From NCBI GenBank assembly GCA_017610205.1, contig JAFCCL010000006.1:58553-122552 (forward strand): 64,000 bases of DNA, read 5' to 3'. Below, one piece after another: positions 41,222 through 51,187 of the stretch (the first letter of the stretch is position 1; every line of letters starts with the position of its first letter). Made by a program: the position numbers and the translations under genes. Source of the DNA: Candidatus Iainarchaeum sp. Its GTDB lineage: Archaea > Iainarchaeota > Iainarchaeia > Iainarchaeales > GCA-2688035. The notes below the pieces were generated by a model that saw nothing but the letters and a program-made list of their open reading frames with translations, did not search any database and was not told the origin of the DNA.

Positions 41222-41935
41222 TTATACTGACAGGTGTTTTTCAATGCTTTTGCCTTCAAGCACTTCACACAATCGGTCAAGCCTGAAAAGCCTTTCCTGA
41301 GGGGCATCAACAGCAAGGGTTTTTTTGTCATGCCATACAAGCTTCAGACCATCGCATTCAAGAGAAATGTTTGAAGCAAGCCTTTTAGAAGACATGTATT
41401 CCACAAACGCCTTTAGGTTTTTTGGCTTTAAAACAATGCCGTTTCCTTCAGCTTTGAGCTTTAGGGCGTTGGCTGTTTTTTCAATGTCAATGGTCCCGAT
41501 AAAACGGGGTTTGAACACCGCTTTTTGGATTGAAAAGGATTCCATTGCCTGTTTTGCAAACTTTGTTGCTGCCTTTCCGGTTTCAAAAGAGTAAAGCCTT
41601 TCAGTTCTGTGCTTTTCAATAAAAAGCCTTGCTCTTGCCTCGTTTTCAAAAAAGCCGTCAATCCCCTTTTTTAGCTTTTCAAGATTGCTAAAAAGAAGCC
41701 TTGCCTGTCCAACAATTTTCTTTCCCTTTAGTTCCTTTTCAAATTCTTTTGCAAGGCTTTGGGTTTTGGCAGATGCTTCTTCAAAAAGTGCAAGGTTTTC
41801 AAAAATTGATTCAATTTCTTTTGGAAGGTCTGAAGCCTCTTTCAGTTGCCTGTTTGCCCTGAAAAGGTTTTTTTCGGTTTCCTTAACCAAGTTGGCAAGC
41901 TTGGCTTTGCCTAAATTCTTTTCCATAACTCCCAT
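41222..41935 (-). CDS. Coiled-coil protein, unknown function
   Basis: 237 residues. Residues 1-110 are a charged coiled coil (KELKGKKIVGQARLLFSNLE); the C-terminal 100 look mixed alpha/beta (RFIGTIDIEKTANALKLKAEG). No signal peptide or family recognised. Next to tRNA-Val on the same strand. Confidence 0.55.
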   Translation of the reverse strand: MGVMEKNLGKAKLANLVKETEKNLFRANRQLKEASDLPKEIESIFENLALFEEASAKTQSLAKEFEKELKGKKIVGQARLLFSNLEKLKKGIDGFFENEARARLFIEKHRTERLYSFETGKAATKFAKQAMESFSIQKAVFKPRFIGTIDIEKTANALKLKAEGNGIVLKPKNLKAFVEYMSSKRLASNISLECDGLKLVWHDKKTLAVDAPQERLFRLDRLCEVLEGKSIEKHLSV

Positions 41936-41974
41936 TAAACAAAGGATTTTGAAATTATTAATTCTATCGGAAAT

Positions 41975-42046
41975 TGGACCCGGCCGGAATTGAACCGGCG
42001 ACCTTCGCCTTGTGAAGGCGATGTCATACCACTAGACCACGGGTCC
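41975..42046 (-). tRNA. tRNA-Val(CAC)
   Basis: Cloverleaf on the minus strand: acceptor GGACCCG/CGGGTCC, anticodon stem CGCCT/AGGCG with loop TTCACAA (CAC), T arm GCCGG-TTCAATT-CCGGC, discriminator A. No CCA encoded. Confidence 0.93.
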
Positions 42047-42112
42047 TGACTAATTAATTTTTCTTTAGGCAAATGTTTAAATATTAAATAAGCCCTAATC
42101 TTATTGGTTTAA

Positions 42113-43087
42113 ATGAAAAGATTGCTTTTTGCCTTAATTATTTTGCTTGCCGCAACAGGAGCAGGTGCTGCTTCAATTGATGTACAGGAAAGCATTCCTG
42201 CAAATACTGTCTGGAGCTTTTCAGTTACATTGCCAAACGGAACAGATTTTGATGATGCAGAGGTTTTGGTTGACGGAAGCAGGATTATTTCTTTCGAGAC
42301 TGTTGGTTCAAGCCAGACAATTCAAGCATTTGACGAGGACAGTTCAAGGCTTTTTTCAAGCACAGAGCCTGTTGGCAACACAGTTTATTTCCTTGTATCG
42401 CCTTTGGATGACGGAGAGCACAATATTGTTTTGAAGGTTGATGACAGCGAGGTTGACGAGGAAAGCGTTGACTTTTTTGAAATTTATGACGCTGATGAAA
42501 GGGCTGATTTGCAAAACCAGGTAACCAGCTTGAAGGGAAGCGTTAATACTCTTGTGTCACAATTTAACAGCATTGAAGAAAGTTTGGGAAGTGCTTTGAA
42601 AGAGGAAGACAGGCTTGCACTGCAGGCAAATATTGACAATTTGCAGGCGTCAATGTCTGAAGTTGAAACAGGTCTTGAAAGCCAAACCGGTGATAATCTT
42701 GTAAAAATAAATGCCTTGAATAAGTATTTGAATGAGCTTGAAATGAGAACAAATGAGCTTGTAAATCCACCGGTTACAGGAATTGGAATGGTGTCGCTTG
42801 GAAGCGTTGGAGCAGAAGCACAGGCTGGAATTCTTTTTGTAATTGTTGCCATTATAGCAGCTGTTCTTGTTGTAAAATTTAAGGACAAGCTTCCAAAAAA
42901 AGGTCTTTACAGTAAATCAAAAAGTGAAGCATCTGTTTTTTCACAGCATGATGAAGACATAGCAGACCAGGTTTTGACCGAGTCACAGAACGCTGAGAAA
43001 AGCGGAAAGTGGGCTATTGAAGGAGCAAAACCAGTAAAGCAGGAAAGAAAGCGCTTTAACGTAGGCGACCTTTTGAGAAAGGACTAA
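42113..43087 (+). CDS. Exported coiled-coil protein with C-terminal membrane anchor
   Basis: 324 residues: signal peptide (LLFALIILLAATGAGA), a beta domain (20-125), a coiled coil (130-215, QNQVTSLKGSVNTLVSQFNS), one membrane helix (AGILFVIVAIIAAVLVVKF) and a charged cytoplasmic tail. Layout resembles the exported proteins at 61764-63987. Envelope role inferred. Confidence 0.55.
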   Translation: MKRLLFALIILLAATGAGAASIDVQESIPANTVWSFSVTLPNGTDFDDAEVLVDGSRIISFETVGSSQTIQAFDEDSSRLFSSTEPVGNTVYFLVSPLDDGEHNIVLKVDDSEVDEESVDFFEIYDADERADLQNQVTSLKGSVNTLVSQFNSIEESLGSALKEEDRLALQANIDNLQASMSEVETGLESQTGDNLVKINALNKYLNELEMRTNELVNPPVTGIGMVSLGSVGAEAQAGILFVIVAIIAAVLVVKFKDKLPKKGLYSKSKSEASVFSQHDEDIADQVLTESQNAEKSGKWAIEGAKPVKQERKRFNVGDLLRKD

Positions 43088-43122
43088 GCAGCACTGTTTT
43101 TAAAGATTGATTAGGAGCACTA

Positions 43123-43320
43123 CTACGTTTGGTCTTCAATGAATTTTGCAATGCTTCTGTCATAGCTCGCTTCTGCTTTTTTACCGAAATAACAGGCTGG
43201 AAGTTCGCCCCGTTCTCGGTGGAATTTTATGCATTCGCAGCAGATTCCTTTCTTGTCACAGTCGTAAGTGCAGTTGCATTCGTTCAGGTTTTTTTCCTTT
43301 TGGCACTCCGTTTGAATCAA
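43123..43320 (-). CDS. DUF6485-like Cys-rich protein
   Basis: 65 residues with [21 protein letters not shown] and [12 protein letters not shown], a Cys pattern I know from small DUF6485-type proteins of archaea and anaerobic bacteria. Likely binds a metal. The first codons ([11 protein letters not shown]) may be trimmed. Confidence 0.7.
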   Translation of the reverse strand: MIQTECQKEKNLNECNCTYDCDKKGICCECIKFHRERGELPACYFGKKAEASYDRSIAKFIEDQT

Positions 43321-43450
43321 AAAAGTAAGGGGTTGAAAAACTATTTAAATTAAGAAGGCATAATAATACTGGTTTTTATGTCTGTTGAAGATTGTGTAAT
43401 TTTCGGATTTTTTTGAAGGGCAACAGACCATTGTTCCTATTTTACCTCCA

Positions 43451-44002
43451 ATGAACGAGATTGTTTTTGCAATAATTTTTGTTGCAATAACCTTGTTTGT
43501 TGCATATGTTGCAATAAAGATTGTGCAAAAAATTGTGAAAAAAGCTGTTGAGAAAAGAGACTTTAATCCAGACATGAAATATCTTGCATACATGGGTGTT
43601 TCCTGGGTTGGATGGTTTTTGGTTGTTCTATGGCTTCTTGGCGAGTTTGGGCAACAGGAACTGGTTGTAGCAATGCTTGCAAGCGGGGGCATAATTGGCT
43701 TTGCAATTGCTTTGTCTGCCAAGGACAGCTTGGCAGGCATTTTTGGAGGGTTATTTTTGCTGCAGGACAAGGACTTTAGTGTAGGGGACAAAATAAAGAC
43801 AGGCAGTGTTGAAGGGAGAATTATTGAGATAGGCATGAGAAAAACAAGAATTAGTCTGCCAAACGGAGTAATAGAAATTGTGCCAAATTGCAAGATTGAC
43901 AATGGCGGATGGACCCTGTTTCCAAGGGAAAAACATAGAAAAGGGCCTTTTTTAAAACTCGAAGGCCGGGCAAAAAAAGATTTCCTTGAAAAAAAGAAAT
44001 GA
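43451..44002 (+). CDS. Short MscS-type mechanosensitive channel
   Basis: 183 residues. Two membrane helices, the pore helix (VAMLASGGIIGFAIALSAKDSLAGIFGG) and the MscS beta domain (FSVGDKIKTGSVEGRIIEIGMRKTRISLPNG) are present. The large C-terminal cytoplasmic vestibule is missing, ending in FLEKKK. It is shorter than usual MscS but within the range of minimal forms. Confidence 0.8.
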   Translation: MNEIVFAIIFVAITLFVAYVAIKIVQKIVKKAVEKRDFNPDMKYLAYMGVSWVGWFLVVLWLLGEFGQQELVVAMLASGGIIGFAIALSAKDSLAGIFGGLFLLQDKDFSVGDKIKTGSVEGRIIEIGMRKTRISLPNGVIEIVPNCKIDNGGWTLFPREKHRKGPFLKLEGRAKKDFLEKKK

Positions 44003-44070
44003 ATTTTCCAAAAAAAAGACCTGTTTTTTGGAAAAAAAAAGAAAAAGAATAGGGGGCAAAGACCCCACTT

Positions 44071-44106
44071 TTCAATTACTTGTTTAACCTTCAATTACTT
44101 GTTTAA
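44071..44106. repeat. 17-bp tandem duplication of a gene 3' end
   Basis: TTCAATTACTTGTTTAA occurs at 44071-44087 and 44090-44106. The second copy holds the stop codon and last codons of the 44095 gene, so its 3' end is copied just downstream. A GGGG/CCCC hairpin (44052-44066) follows as terminator. Confidence 0.6.
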
Positions 44107-44313
44107 TGCTCCGGCTAAGATTGCACCGAAAGACAGTATTGCTGCTGATAATACAGCAAAGTCTGCACTAGGAGCCATTCCAAAGACCATTTCGCTTCCT
44201 GCACCAATTACCCAAAGAGTTATGCCAAAGAATATTACTGCAAGAATAACCAGCATAATTGCGGCAAGAAGGGTCAAAACAAATACTTCAAGAAATTCTG
44301 TTACTGCGCCCAT
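44095..44313 (-). CDS. Small two-helix membrane protein
   Basis: 72 residues with two hydrophobic helices (FVLTLLAAIMLVILAVIFFGITLW and FAVLSAAILSFGAILAGAL). AGGAGGTGA is placed perfectly before the ATG, arguing for strong expression. Family unknown. Confidence 0.65.
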   Translation of the reverse strand: MGAVTEFLEVFVLTLLAAIMLVILAVIFFGITLWVIGAGSEMVFGMAPSADFAVLSAAILSFGAILAGALNK

Positions 44314-44440
44314 TGTTTCACCTCCTTTTGTGTTAAGGAAATTTATTAATGTTAAAAACTATGCAAGGTATGGTTTTTTGGTTTTTATAAGAGTTTGGAT
44401 TTGGAAAAAAACAGAACTTTTTAGGTAAATGGAAATTTGT

Positions 44441-44457
44441 GTGAGGGAGGACTCGAA
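44441..44457 (-). repeat. tRNA 3'-end fragment
   Basis: GTGAGGGAGGACTCGAAC reads, on the minus strand, as a T arm plus acceptor 3' strand. Allowing a 2-base gap it matches tRNA-Leu (45075-) in AGGGAGGA and TCGAACC. It abuts the relE stop. Confidence 0.5.
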
Positions 44458-44462
44458 CCAGA

Positions 44463-44732
44463 TCATTTGTACATCCTGTCTTTCTTTTTATCAACTTTCA
44501 ACAGTTCTATTTTTTTATCTTTCCAGTAAACGTCATAAATTACTCTGATTTTCTGAAGGCGAACGCGGTAAGTATTTTTGCTTCCGCTTAATTTGACAAC
44601 ATTAAATTCATCAACTGGCACAGGGCTTTCCTTGAGTTTGAGAAACAGGTCAAGAAGTCTCAGTTTGCTTTTTCGTTCAAGTTTCTCAATTTGTTTTCTT
44701 ATTCTCTTTGATGGCTTGAGTTCAAATGCCAC
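44463..44732 (-). CDS. relE: RelE/ParE-superfamily toxin
   Basis: 89 residues, complete: FELKPSKRIRKQIEKLERKSK helices, then VVKLSGSKNTYRVRLQKIRVIYDVYWKDKKIELLKVDKKKDRMYK, the RelE beta-sheet with the basic residues and C-terminal Tyr used for mRNA cutting. It should cleave mRNA on the ribosome. It follows its antitoxin by 6 bp. Confidence 0.87.
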   Translation of the reverse strand: MAFELKPSKRIRKQIEKLERKSKLRLLDLFLKLKESPVPVDEFNVVKLSGSKNTYRVRLQKIRVIYDVYWKDKKIELLKVDKKKDRMYK

Positions 44733-44738
44733 ATTTGC

Positions 44739-44939
44739 TCACTTTGAAAGAATAGAAAAAAGCTCTTTCTCGGAAATTGTTTCGCCATTCTTGATTTCTT
44801 GCCTTATCTTATTCAATTCTGCAAGCTCTTTTTTGCTTAGGTTTACTTCTGGAATTAGCTTCTTTTCAAGCTTACCAACCTTTTCTTCTAAGCTATTAAG
44901 CTTCCTATAAACCATTTGCAAAGTAACATTTTGAACCAT
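44739..44939 (-). CDS. RelB-like antitoxin
   Basis: 66 residues from ATG 44939 (MVQNVTLQMVYRKLNSLEEKV). An N-terminal helix and coiled coil, then LSKKELAELNKIRQEIKNGETISEKELFS, a short tail seen in small archaeal antitoxins of RelE. Role assigned from pairing. Confidence 0.7.
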   Translation of the reverse strand: MVQNVTLQMVYRKLNSLEEKVGKLEKKLIPEVNLSKKELAELNKIRQEIKNGETISEKELFSILSK

Positions 44940-44950
44940 AATTTCACATA

Positions 44951-44962
44951 GCAATATATTGC
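44951..44962 (-). promoter_or_regulatory. Palindromic TATA/operator of relBE
   Basis: GCAATATATTGC, a perfect 12-bp palindrome, contains the TATA element and lies 12-23 bases before the antitoxin ATG, fitting a near-leaderless, self-repressed transcript. Confidence 0.5.
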
Positions 44963-44989
44963 ACTGACTTTGATTTAAATTTATCGTTT

Positions 44990-45008
44990 GCAGGGAGGAG
45001 GATTCGAA
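44990..45008 (-). repeat. 19-bp copy of the tRNA-Leu 3' end
   Basis: GCAGGGAGGAGGATTCGAA equals 45075-45093, the T-loop and acceptor 3' strand of tRNA-Leu, 85 bases away. Confidence 0.85.
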
Positions 45009-45073
45009 AGCCGGAAAAATCCGGCTGAGATTTTCACTTCAATCCATCTCAACAGGGAACCTACGGTTCCCTA
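45009..45073 (-). other. Three-hairpin segment beside tRNA-Leu
   Basis: Between the two tRNA 3' ends lie AGCCGG/CCGGCT, TGAGAT/ATCTCA and AGGGAAC/GTTCCCT, back to back. Followed by the copied T arm, the order imitates D, anticodon and long variable arms of a class II tRNA. No matching acceptor 5' strand or anticodon loop of seven. A decayed or tRNA-like RNA is possible. Confidence 0.4.
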
Positions 45074-45157
45074 TGCAGGGAGGAGGATTCGAACCCCCGA
45101 ACGCACTAAGCGACAGCGTCCTAAGCGCTGCGGGTTTGACCGCTTCCCTATCCCTGC
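45074..45157 (-). tRNA. tRNA-Leu(UAG)
   Basis: Minus strand, 84 nt, class II. Acceptor GCAGGGA/TCCCTGC, anticodon stem CAGCG/CGCTG with loop CTTAGGA (UAG), long variable arm, T arm GGGGG-TTCGAAT-CCTCC, discriminator A. Intact gene whose 3' end is copied at 44990. Confidence 0.92.
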
Positions 45158-45242
45158 CAAACCATTAATTTAAGGTAATAAAAAATGTGTTTGGCAAAGA
45201 ATTAAAGCTTTGCCCTTTTGGCATTTTTCCATTTTGACATTT

Positions 45243-45821
45243 TCAAATTGAGTCAAGCAGTTCGTGCAATGCCTTTTCTTTAATCCAGTCCCCTAGTTTG
45301 TGTGTGGCTTTTGCCCTGTGGGAAATCTTGTTTTTTTCTGCTTTGGTCATTTCCACAATTGCCTTTTTGTACCCGTTTGGAATGAAGATTTTTTCGTAAG
45401 GCATTCTGTTAGCATTTGGTTTTATCACTTTTGAGGTTATCTTTCCTTCAAGTTTTCCTTCAAAGAATTTGTGCTCTGAACCGTCAAAAAAGCATATTGT
45501 GCAAAGGAAAAAGGCGTTTCTGTCCTTGCCTTTAAGCAATTTAAGCAGTCCTTCCAGCCCCAGGCTTTCAAACATTCGTTTGGGCTGGGTTCCTGGAAAG
45601 TTCTTGTAGGCCTTGAACCATACACCTGTGTCCTCTGTTATTACTGAGGTTCTAAGCTGTTCAAAGGCCTGTTTTGCCTTGTCCAAGGCAATCTTTTTAG
45701 GGCTTGTTGAGTCAATTTCTTCAATTTTTGGGTTTGCATGGTCAATTTCAAGACCGTATTCTTTGAGAACTTCTGAAACCTCTTCAACCTTGTGACTGTT
45801 TCCTGTTGCAAAGTAAAGCAT
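45243..45821 (-). CDS. XTP/dITP diphosphatase (HAM1/ITPA family)
   Basis: 192 residues. YFATGNSHKVEEV substrate loop, VITEDTGVWFKAYKNFPGTQ with metal-binding acids, PYEKIFIPNGYKK and the C-terminal SHRAKA. It removes deaminated purine nucleoside triphosphates from the pool. Confidence 0.95.
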   Translation of the reverse strand: MLYFATGNSHKVEEVSEVLKEYGLEIDHANPKIEEIDSTSPKKIALDKAKQAFEQLRTSVITEDTGVWFKAYKNFPGTQPKRMFESLGLEGLLKLLKGKDRNAFFLCTICFFDGSEHKFFEGKLEGKITSKVIKPNANRMPYEKIFIPNGYKKAIVEMTKAEKNKISHRAKATHKLGDWIKEKALHELLDSI

Positions 45822-45838
45822 TATTTTTTGACACCTTT

Positions 45839-46759
45839 TTATAGTTTGAAATATATTGCTTTAACTGCGTAATTGTACATTATTTCAAATATAAGAATCC
45901 ATGTTATTGCAAAGGCTGCTGCAAGCAAAAATGGCTCTTTTAGGAAGGGAATAAATAAGGCTGGTCCAAGTGTTGAAAGAATGAATGAAATTGCAATTCG
46001 GTGGTTTCTGAAAAAGTTTTTTGAAACCATTTTTTGCTTGTATTTGTGCTTTTCAGCTATTACAAAATCCATCAATGCAGTGTCCTCTGCCTTTTTGCCA
46101 ATTTCATTAATTATTTGATAGGCGTTTTCCTGATTGAACAAAAGGCCCCTTATGGTCATTGCATCCATTTTTTGCGAGGCAACTGTTTTAAGCAAAATTG
46201 GTTTTGGAATCCTGTTCCTGTACTTGCGCATTAAAAGCGAGAAATCTGATTCGTTTAATGGTTCTTTTATTATTTCCTCAAAAATTGCTATTTCCTGCGG
46301 CTGCCTTATTATTGTCCGGATTATTTCCGGCGGAATGCCTTGGCCTTTTGCTCGGTATGCACGAATTATTGAAAGTGTTAAACGTGGCGGAAGCAAGTTT
46401 TTGTTAAGGTGTTTTGCAACCTGCTTTATTGAAATTTCCTTGTTTTTTATTTTGGATACAATTCCGCGGATTTGAGAATCGTTTGAATAGTATCCCAAAA
46501 ACTTTCTTATTGGCATTATGTTTGCAATGCAAAAGCTTGCAAATGCAAGAATTAAAACAAAGGCTTCAAATTCAACAAAGTATTGAAGTATTAAAGGAAA
46601 ACCAAGCCATAGTAAAAAGATGAAGATTGCTGTGTGGTATAGGAATCGTGTTTCTTCAGGAATGTTCCAGCCGCGTTCTTCAAGCAATGTTAGGAAAACA
46701 TCTATTACGCTGAAAAAGGCGTTGTTTATTTTGTCAAAAAATCCCTTTTTTGGCTCCAT
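45839..46759 (-). CDS. Membrane protein with large cytoplasmic helical domain
   Basis: 306 residues. Two membrane helices near 45-95, a 140-residue helical domain (IKQVAKHLNKNLLPPRLTLS and later repeats of similar helices), then two more membrane helices at 250-300. No family recognised. It ends 18 bp from the HAM1 start and is probably co-transcribed with it. Confidence 0.55.
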   Translation of the reverse strand: MEPKKGFFDKINNAFFSVIDVFLTLLEERGWNIPEETRFLYHTAIFIFLLWLGFPLILQYFVEFEAFVLILAFASFCIANIMPIRKFLGYYSNDSQIRGIVSKIKNKEISIKQVAKHLNKNLLPPRLTLSIIRAYRAKGQGIPPEIIRTIIRQPQEIAIFEEIIKEPLNESDFSLLMRKYRNRIPKPILLKTVASQKMDAMTIRGLLFNQENAYQIINEIGKKAEDTALMDFVIAEKHKYKQKMVSKNFFRNHRIAISFILSTLGPALFIPFLKEPFLLAAAFAITWILIFEIMYNYAVKAIYFKL

Positions 46760-46934
46760 GTTAAAACAGTAATATTAGGCGATTGGAAATATTAAGCTTG
46801 CCTTTTTGCAAAAAGTGGTATTTTTGCAGGAAAAAAAAGGAAATTATTCCAGTGTAAAGGCAATTACAGATAGTGATAGAAGGTGGCAAAAGCAATAAAA
46901 AGCGAATTAACATTAGTTATTACAGGGTGTTTTT

Positions 46935-48005
46935 TTGGAAAAGATTGATTTCAAAAATGTTTTGGCTGAAAAAAAGGAAATTATTTGGAAAGAGTACCAA
47001 AAGTATTTGCCTGGAAGTACAAAGCCTGCCTATGCACAGGACAGGATTCAAGAATACAAGGCAGAGGATGAATTTTTCTGGAAAACTATTTCTGATTACC
47101 CTGAAAGGCAGGGAAAGTATATTAGAGGAAGCCTGATAATGCTTGCGTGTGAGGCAATGGGAGTTGACGAAAAAAAGGCTGCTTTAACTGCTGCAGCAAT
47201 GCAGGCAAGCGAGGACTGGATTTTAATCCACGATGATTTGGAAGACGGTTCTTTGGAGAGAAGAGGCAAACCAGCACTTCACCACATTTACAGCATGGCT
47301 CAAACAATTAATGCAGGAGATGCATTGCATATTGTAATGTGGAAAATGCTTCGCGACAACGAAAAGATTTTGGGAACTGAAAAAACATTTAAGGTCATGG
47401 ACGAAATGAACAAAATGCTAATGCGAACAACGTTGGGACAAAGTGTTGAAATAAAGTGGATTGAAGAAAACAAGCTTGATTTGGATGACAAAGATGTCTT
47501 TTTTGTAATTGGAGGAAAGACAACCTACTACACTATTTGCGGGCCACTAAGGCTTGGTGGAATAATTTCAGGAATGAACGAAAAGCAGCTTGAGGCATTG
47601 TTTGAATTTGGAGTTCCGCTTGGAAGATGTTTTCAAATAAAGGACGATTTGCTTGACCTTACATCAGACTTTGAGGGATTGAAAAAACAGGTTGGAAACG
47701 ACATTTTTGAAGGAAAAAGAACACTAATGCTTATGCACTTACTTAAAAATGCTAAAGGAAACGATTTGGAAAAAGTAAAAGAAATTTTGGAGAAACACAG
47801 GGAAGAAAAAAGCATGGAAGAAGTCAAATTTATTATTGATAAAATGCACGAGTATGACAGCATAAAGTACGGTGAGCAAAAGGTAGAAGAATTGAAAAAT
47901 CAGGCCCTTAAGGCATTTGAAGAAAAGCTTGGCTTCCTAAGCCACAAGCCAGGCAGAGCAAAGCTCAAGGCGGCAATTGATTTTATTCTTACAAGGAAAA
48001 AATAA
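46935..48005 (+). CDS. Polyprenyl (GGPP-type) synthase
   Basis: 356 residues, TTG start. First Asp-rich motif IHDDLEDGSLERRG and second IKDDLLDLTSDFEG, with GKRTLMLMHLL. Trans-prenyl chain elongation from DMAPP/IPP supplies archaeal ether lipids. The short first motif suggests a GGPP-length product, which sequence alone cannot fix. tgt follows by 17 bp. Confidence 0.92.
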   Translation: MEKIDFKNVLAEKKEIIWKEYQKYLPGSTKPAYAQDRIQEYKAEDEFFWKTISDYPERQGKYIRGSLIMLACEAMGVDEKKAALTAAAMQASEDWILIHDDLEDGSLERRGKPALHHIYSMAQTINAGDALHIVMWKMLRDNEKILGTEKTFKVMDEMNKMLMRTTLGQSVEIKWIEENKLDLDDKDVFFVIGGKTTYYTICGPLRLGGIISGMNEKQLEALFEFGVPLGRCFQIKDDLLDLTSDFEGLKKQVGNDIFEGKRTLMLMHLLKNAKGNDLEKVKEILEKHREEKSMEEVKFIIDKMHEYDSIKYGEQKVEELKNQALKAFEEKLGFLSHKPGRAKLKAAIDFILTRKK

Positions 48006-48016
48006 CCTGCCGGTGA

Positions 48017-49171
<1,155 letters not shown>

Positions 49172-49228
49172 TGCTTTTTCAAAAGAAAAAGGCAAAAAGT
49201 ATTTTAACTTTGAAGACATAAGTATTAT

Positions 49229-50080
49229 ATGATTGGCTTTTTTGAGATTGCAAGCGGGTTTGGAACCACTATTTTGCCGGTTGTTACAACAATTGCAATG
49301 ATTGCAGTTGTCTATGTTATATTCGGCTTTTTGCTCGGCATTGTGAAAAAAAATCTGCTCAAACTTGCCAAAACAAAAAAACAGGTTTCAAACGTTGAAA
49401 TTTTTTCAACAACAATAAAATACGTTTTTGTTGTTTTGCTTGTTTTAATTGCAGTCTTTTCATTCAGCGGAGACTGGACCGGACTGGGTTTGACACTTGG
49501 ACTGTTTTCAGCAGCAATTGGTTTTGCATTACAAAAGCCTATAACAGGAATCGCGGCATGGATTATGATTGTTACAAGAAGGCCGTTTGAAATAGGTGAC
49601 AGGATAATAATTGGAAGTGTAAAAGGAGATGTAAGAGACATTTCCTTGACACACATTACTCTAAAAGAAATCGGAGGAATTATTCAAACAGAAGAAAATT
49701 CCGGAAGAAGCATTATGGTTCCAAACAACCTGCTGTTTGAACAAAACATAGTGAATTACACACAACAGGACGAGTTTGTTCTATCACAAGTATTTTTTAC
49801 AGTAACATACAAAAGCGATTTGAACAAAGCAATGAAAATAGGAGTTCAAGCTGCAAAAAAGAGCATAAAACAATTTGCTGAAAGCGTAAAGAAAGAACCC
49901 TATGCAAGAACAAGCTTTCAGCCAAGCGGCATCAACATTTCAGTAAGATTTTTTGTTCCGGCAAAAAGAATGACTGAAATTTCAACAGAAGTGACAAACA
50001 CAGTGTTTGAAAAAATTGCAAAAGAAAAAAGCGTTTCCTTTGCCTACCCTCACACAGAAGTCATTTTGAACAAGAAATAA
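49229..50080 (+). CDS. MscS-family mechanosensitive channel
   Basis: 283 residues: three N-terminal membrane helices, the pore helix (LGLTLGLFSAAIGFALQKPITGIAAW), the beta domain (FEIGDRIIIGSVKGDVRDISL, MVPNNLLFEQNIVNYT) and a full alpha/beta C-terminal cage. Releases solutes on hypo-osmotic shock. Full length, unlike the short form at 43451. Confidence 0.92.
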   Translation: MIGFFEIASGFGTTILPVVTTIAMIAVVYVIFGFLLGIVKKNLLKLAKTKKQVSNVEIFSTTIKYVFVVLLVLIAVFSFSGDWTGLGLTLGLFSAAIGFALQKPITGIAAWIMIVTRRPFEIGDRIIIGSVKGDVRDISLTHITLKEIGGIIQTEENSGRSIMVPNNLLFEQNIVNYTQQDEFVLSQVFFTVTYKSDLNKAMKIGVQAAKKSIKQFAESVKKEPYARTSFQPSGINISVRFFVPAKRMTEISTEVTNTVFEKIAKEKSVSFAYPHTEVILNKK

Positions 50081-50091
50081 AAAAAAAAAGA

Positions 50092-50112
50092 ACAGGCACT
50101 TAAAGTACCTGT
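50092..50112. terminator. Bidirectional hairpin terminator
   Basis: ACAGG-CACTTAAAGTA-CCTGT between convergent genes, with an A-run on the left that reads as a T-run for the minus-strand gene. Confidence 0.5.
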
Positions 50113-50150
50113 CAAACTTACCTTATTTCAAATTAAATAATTGCTGTTGC

Positions 50151-51011
50151 TTACTGTATTTCGAATTGAACGCTTACTGTTGCACTGAACTCTATGTCAC
50201 CCGGCGTTATTGGTGTTGGCGCGGATTGACCTCCAGCATCCTCCATTGCATAGTTTCTTGCATAGGAAGGAGTAGAATAGCTTGAGCTTTCACTCGCACT
50301 ATAAACCTGCCCGACACCAATACCCAATCCAGACGCAATGCTTTGCGCTTTTATTCGCGCATTTTCAGAAGCATCCTTTAAAGCTATTGTCTTGAGCTCT
50401 GATTGTGTTTCCTTTGTAAGAGCAAAGCTTACGCCGCTTATGCTATTTGCACCGGCAGTCACAGCAACATCAATAACATTGCCTACATTTTCCAAATCAC
50501 GCACTGTTGCTCTGATTGTGTTTGTAGTTTTGTAGCCAACCGAAACCGACTTGCGCATGCTTTCATTCCACTCAAATTCCTCGCGCACATTGTAAGAGCT
50601 TGTCTCCAAGTCATCTTCGGCAATTCCTGCATTTTTCAAAGCAACCATTACCTGATTTGCCTGAACAGCGTTGTCGTTCTGGCTTTTGCTTGCGCTCTTG
50701 TCAAGGGTTTCAATGCTTAGAGTAATGTAAGCCAGTTCTGGACTTGCTGTCTTTGTTACTGTTCCTGAAACAGAAATCAGCCTTAGGCTTTCATCTGAAT
50801 CGGCTTCTGCAAAGCTTACAACACCTTCACCAAGATTTGACAACGAGCTCTCACTTTGTATACTGATTGTCTTTTCAAGGTAGTCTGGAATTTGAACGAC
50901 TATTGGTTCCTGACCTGCAGACTGGTTTGGTATAAGGAAGCCAAATCCTGCAACAATAATCAATGCAGCTGCAATAATCGAAACCGGCAAAATAATGTTT
51001 TTTTCAGCCAT
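50151..51011 (-). CDS. SIMPL-domain (DUF541) exported protein
   Basis: 286 residues from ATG 51011, set by GGAGGT. Membrane anchor or signal (IILPVSIIAAALIIVAGFGFL), then the SIMPL core: LISVSGTVTKTASPELAYITLSIET, YNVREEFEWNESMRKSVSVGYKTTNTI and DASENARIKAQSIASGLGIGVG. Outside the membrane; family function is poorly known (stress-related in bacteria). Confidence 0.88.
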   Translation of the reverse strand: MAEKNIILPVSIIAAALIIVAGFGFLIPNQSAGQEPIVVQIPDYLEKTISIQSESSLSNLGEGVVSFAEADSDESLRLISVSGTVTKTASPELAYITLSIETLDKSASKSQNDNAVQANQVMVALKNAGIAEDDLETSSYNVREEFEWNESMRKSVSVGYKTTNTIRATVRDLENVGNVIDVAVTAGANSISGVSFALTKETQSELKTIALKDASENARIKAQSIASGLGIGVGQVYSASESSSYSTPSYARNYAMEDAGGQSAPTPITPGDIEFSATVSVQFEIQ

Positions 51012-51187
51012 TTTGTTTTTACCTCCTTGCAAACTAAGAACGGGTTTTTTATTAAAAAGTCTTTGCTTTTGTTAGGAAAAAACCTTTCAGGGAATTTTTG
51101 AAAAAGATTCAATGAAAGCCCTTTTAATCGTTTATTGGTATTTTTTTGTAGGCAAGAACAAGACAAACCATCCAAAGGCAATAGATT

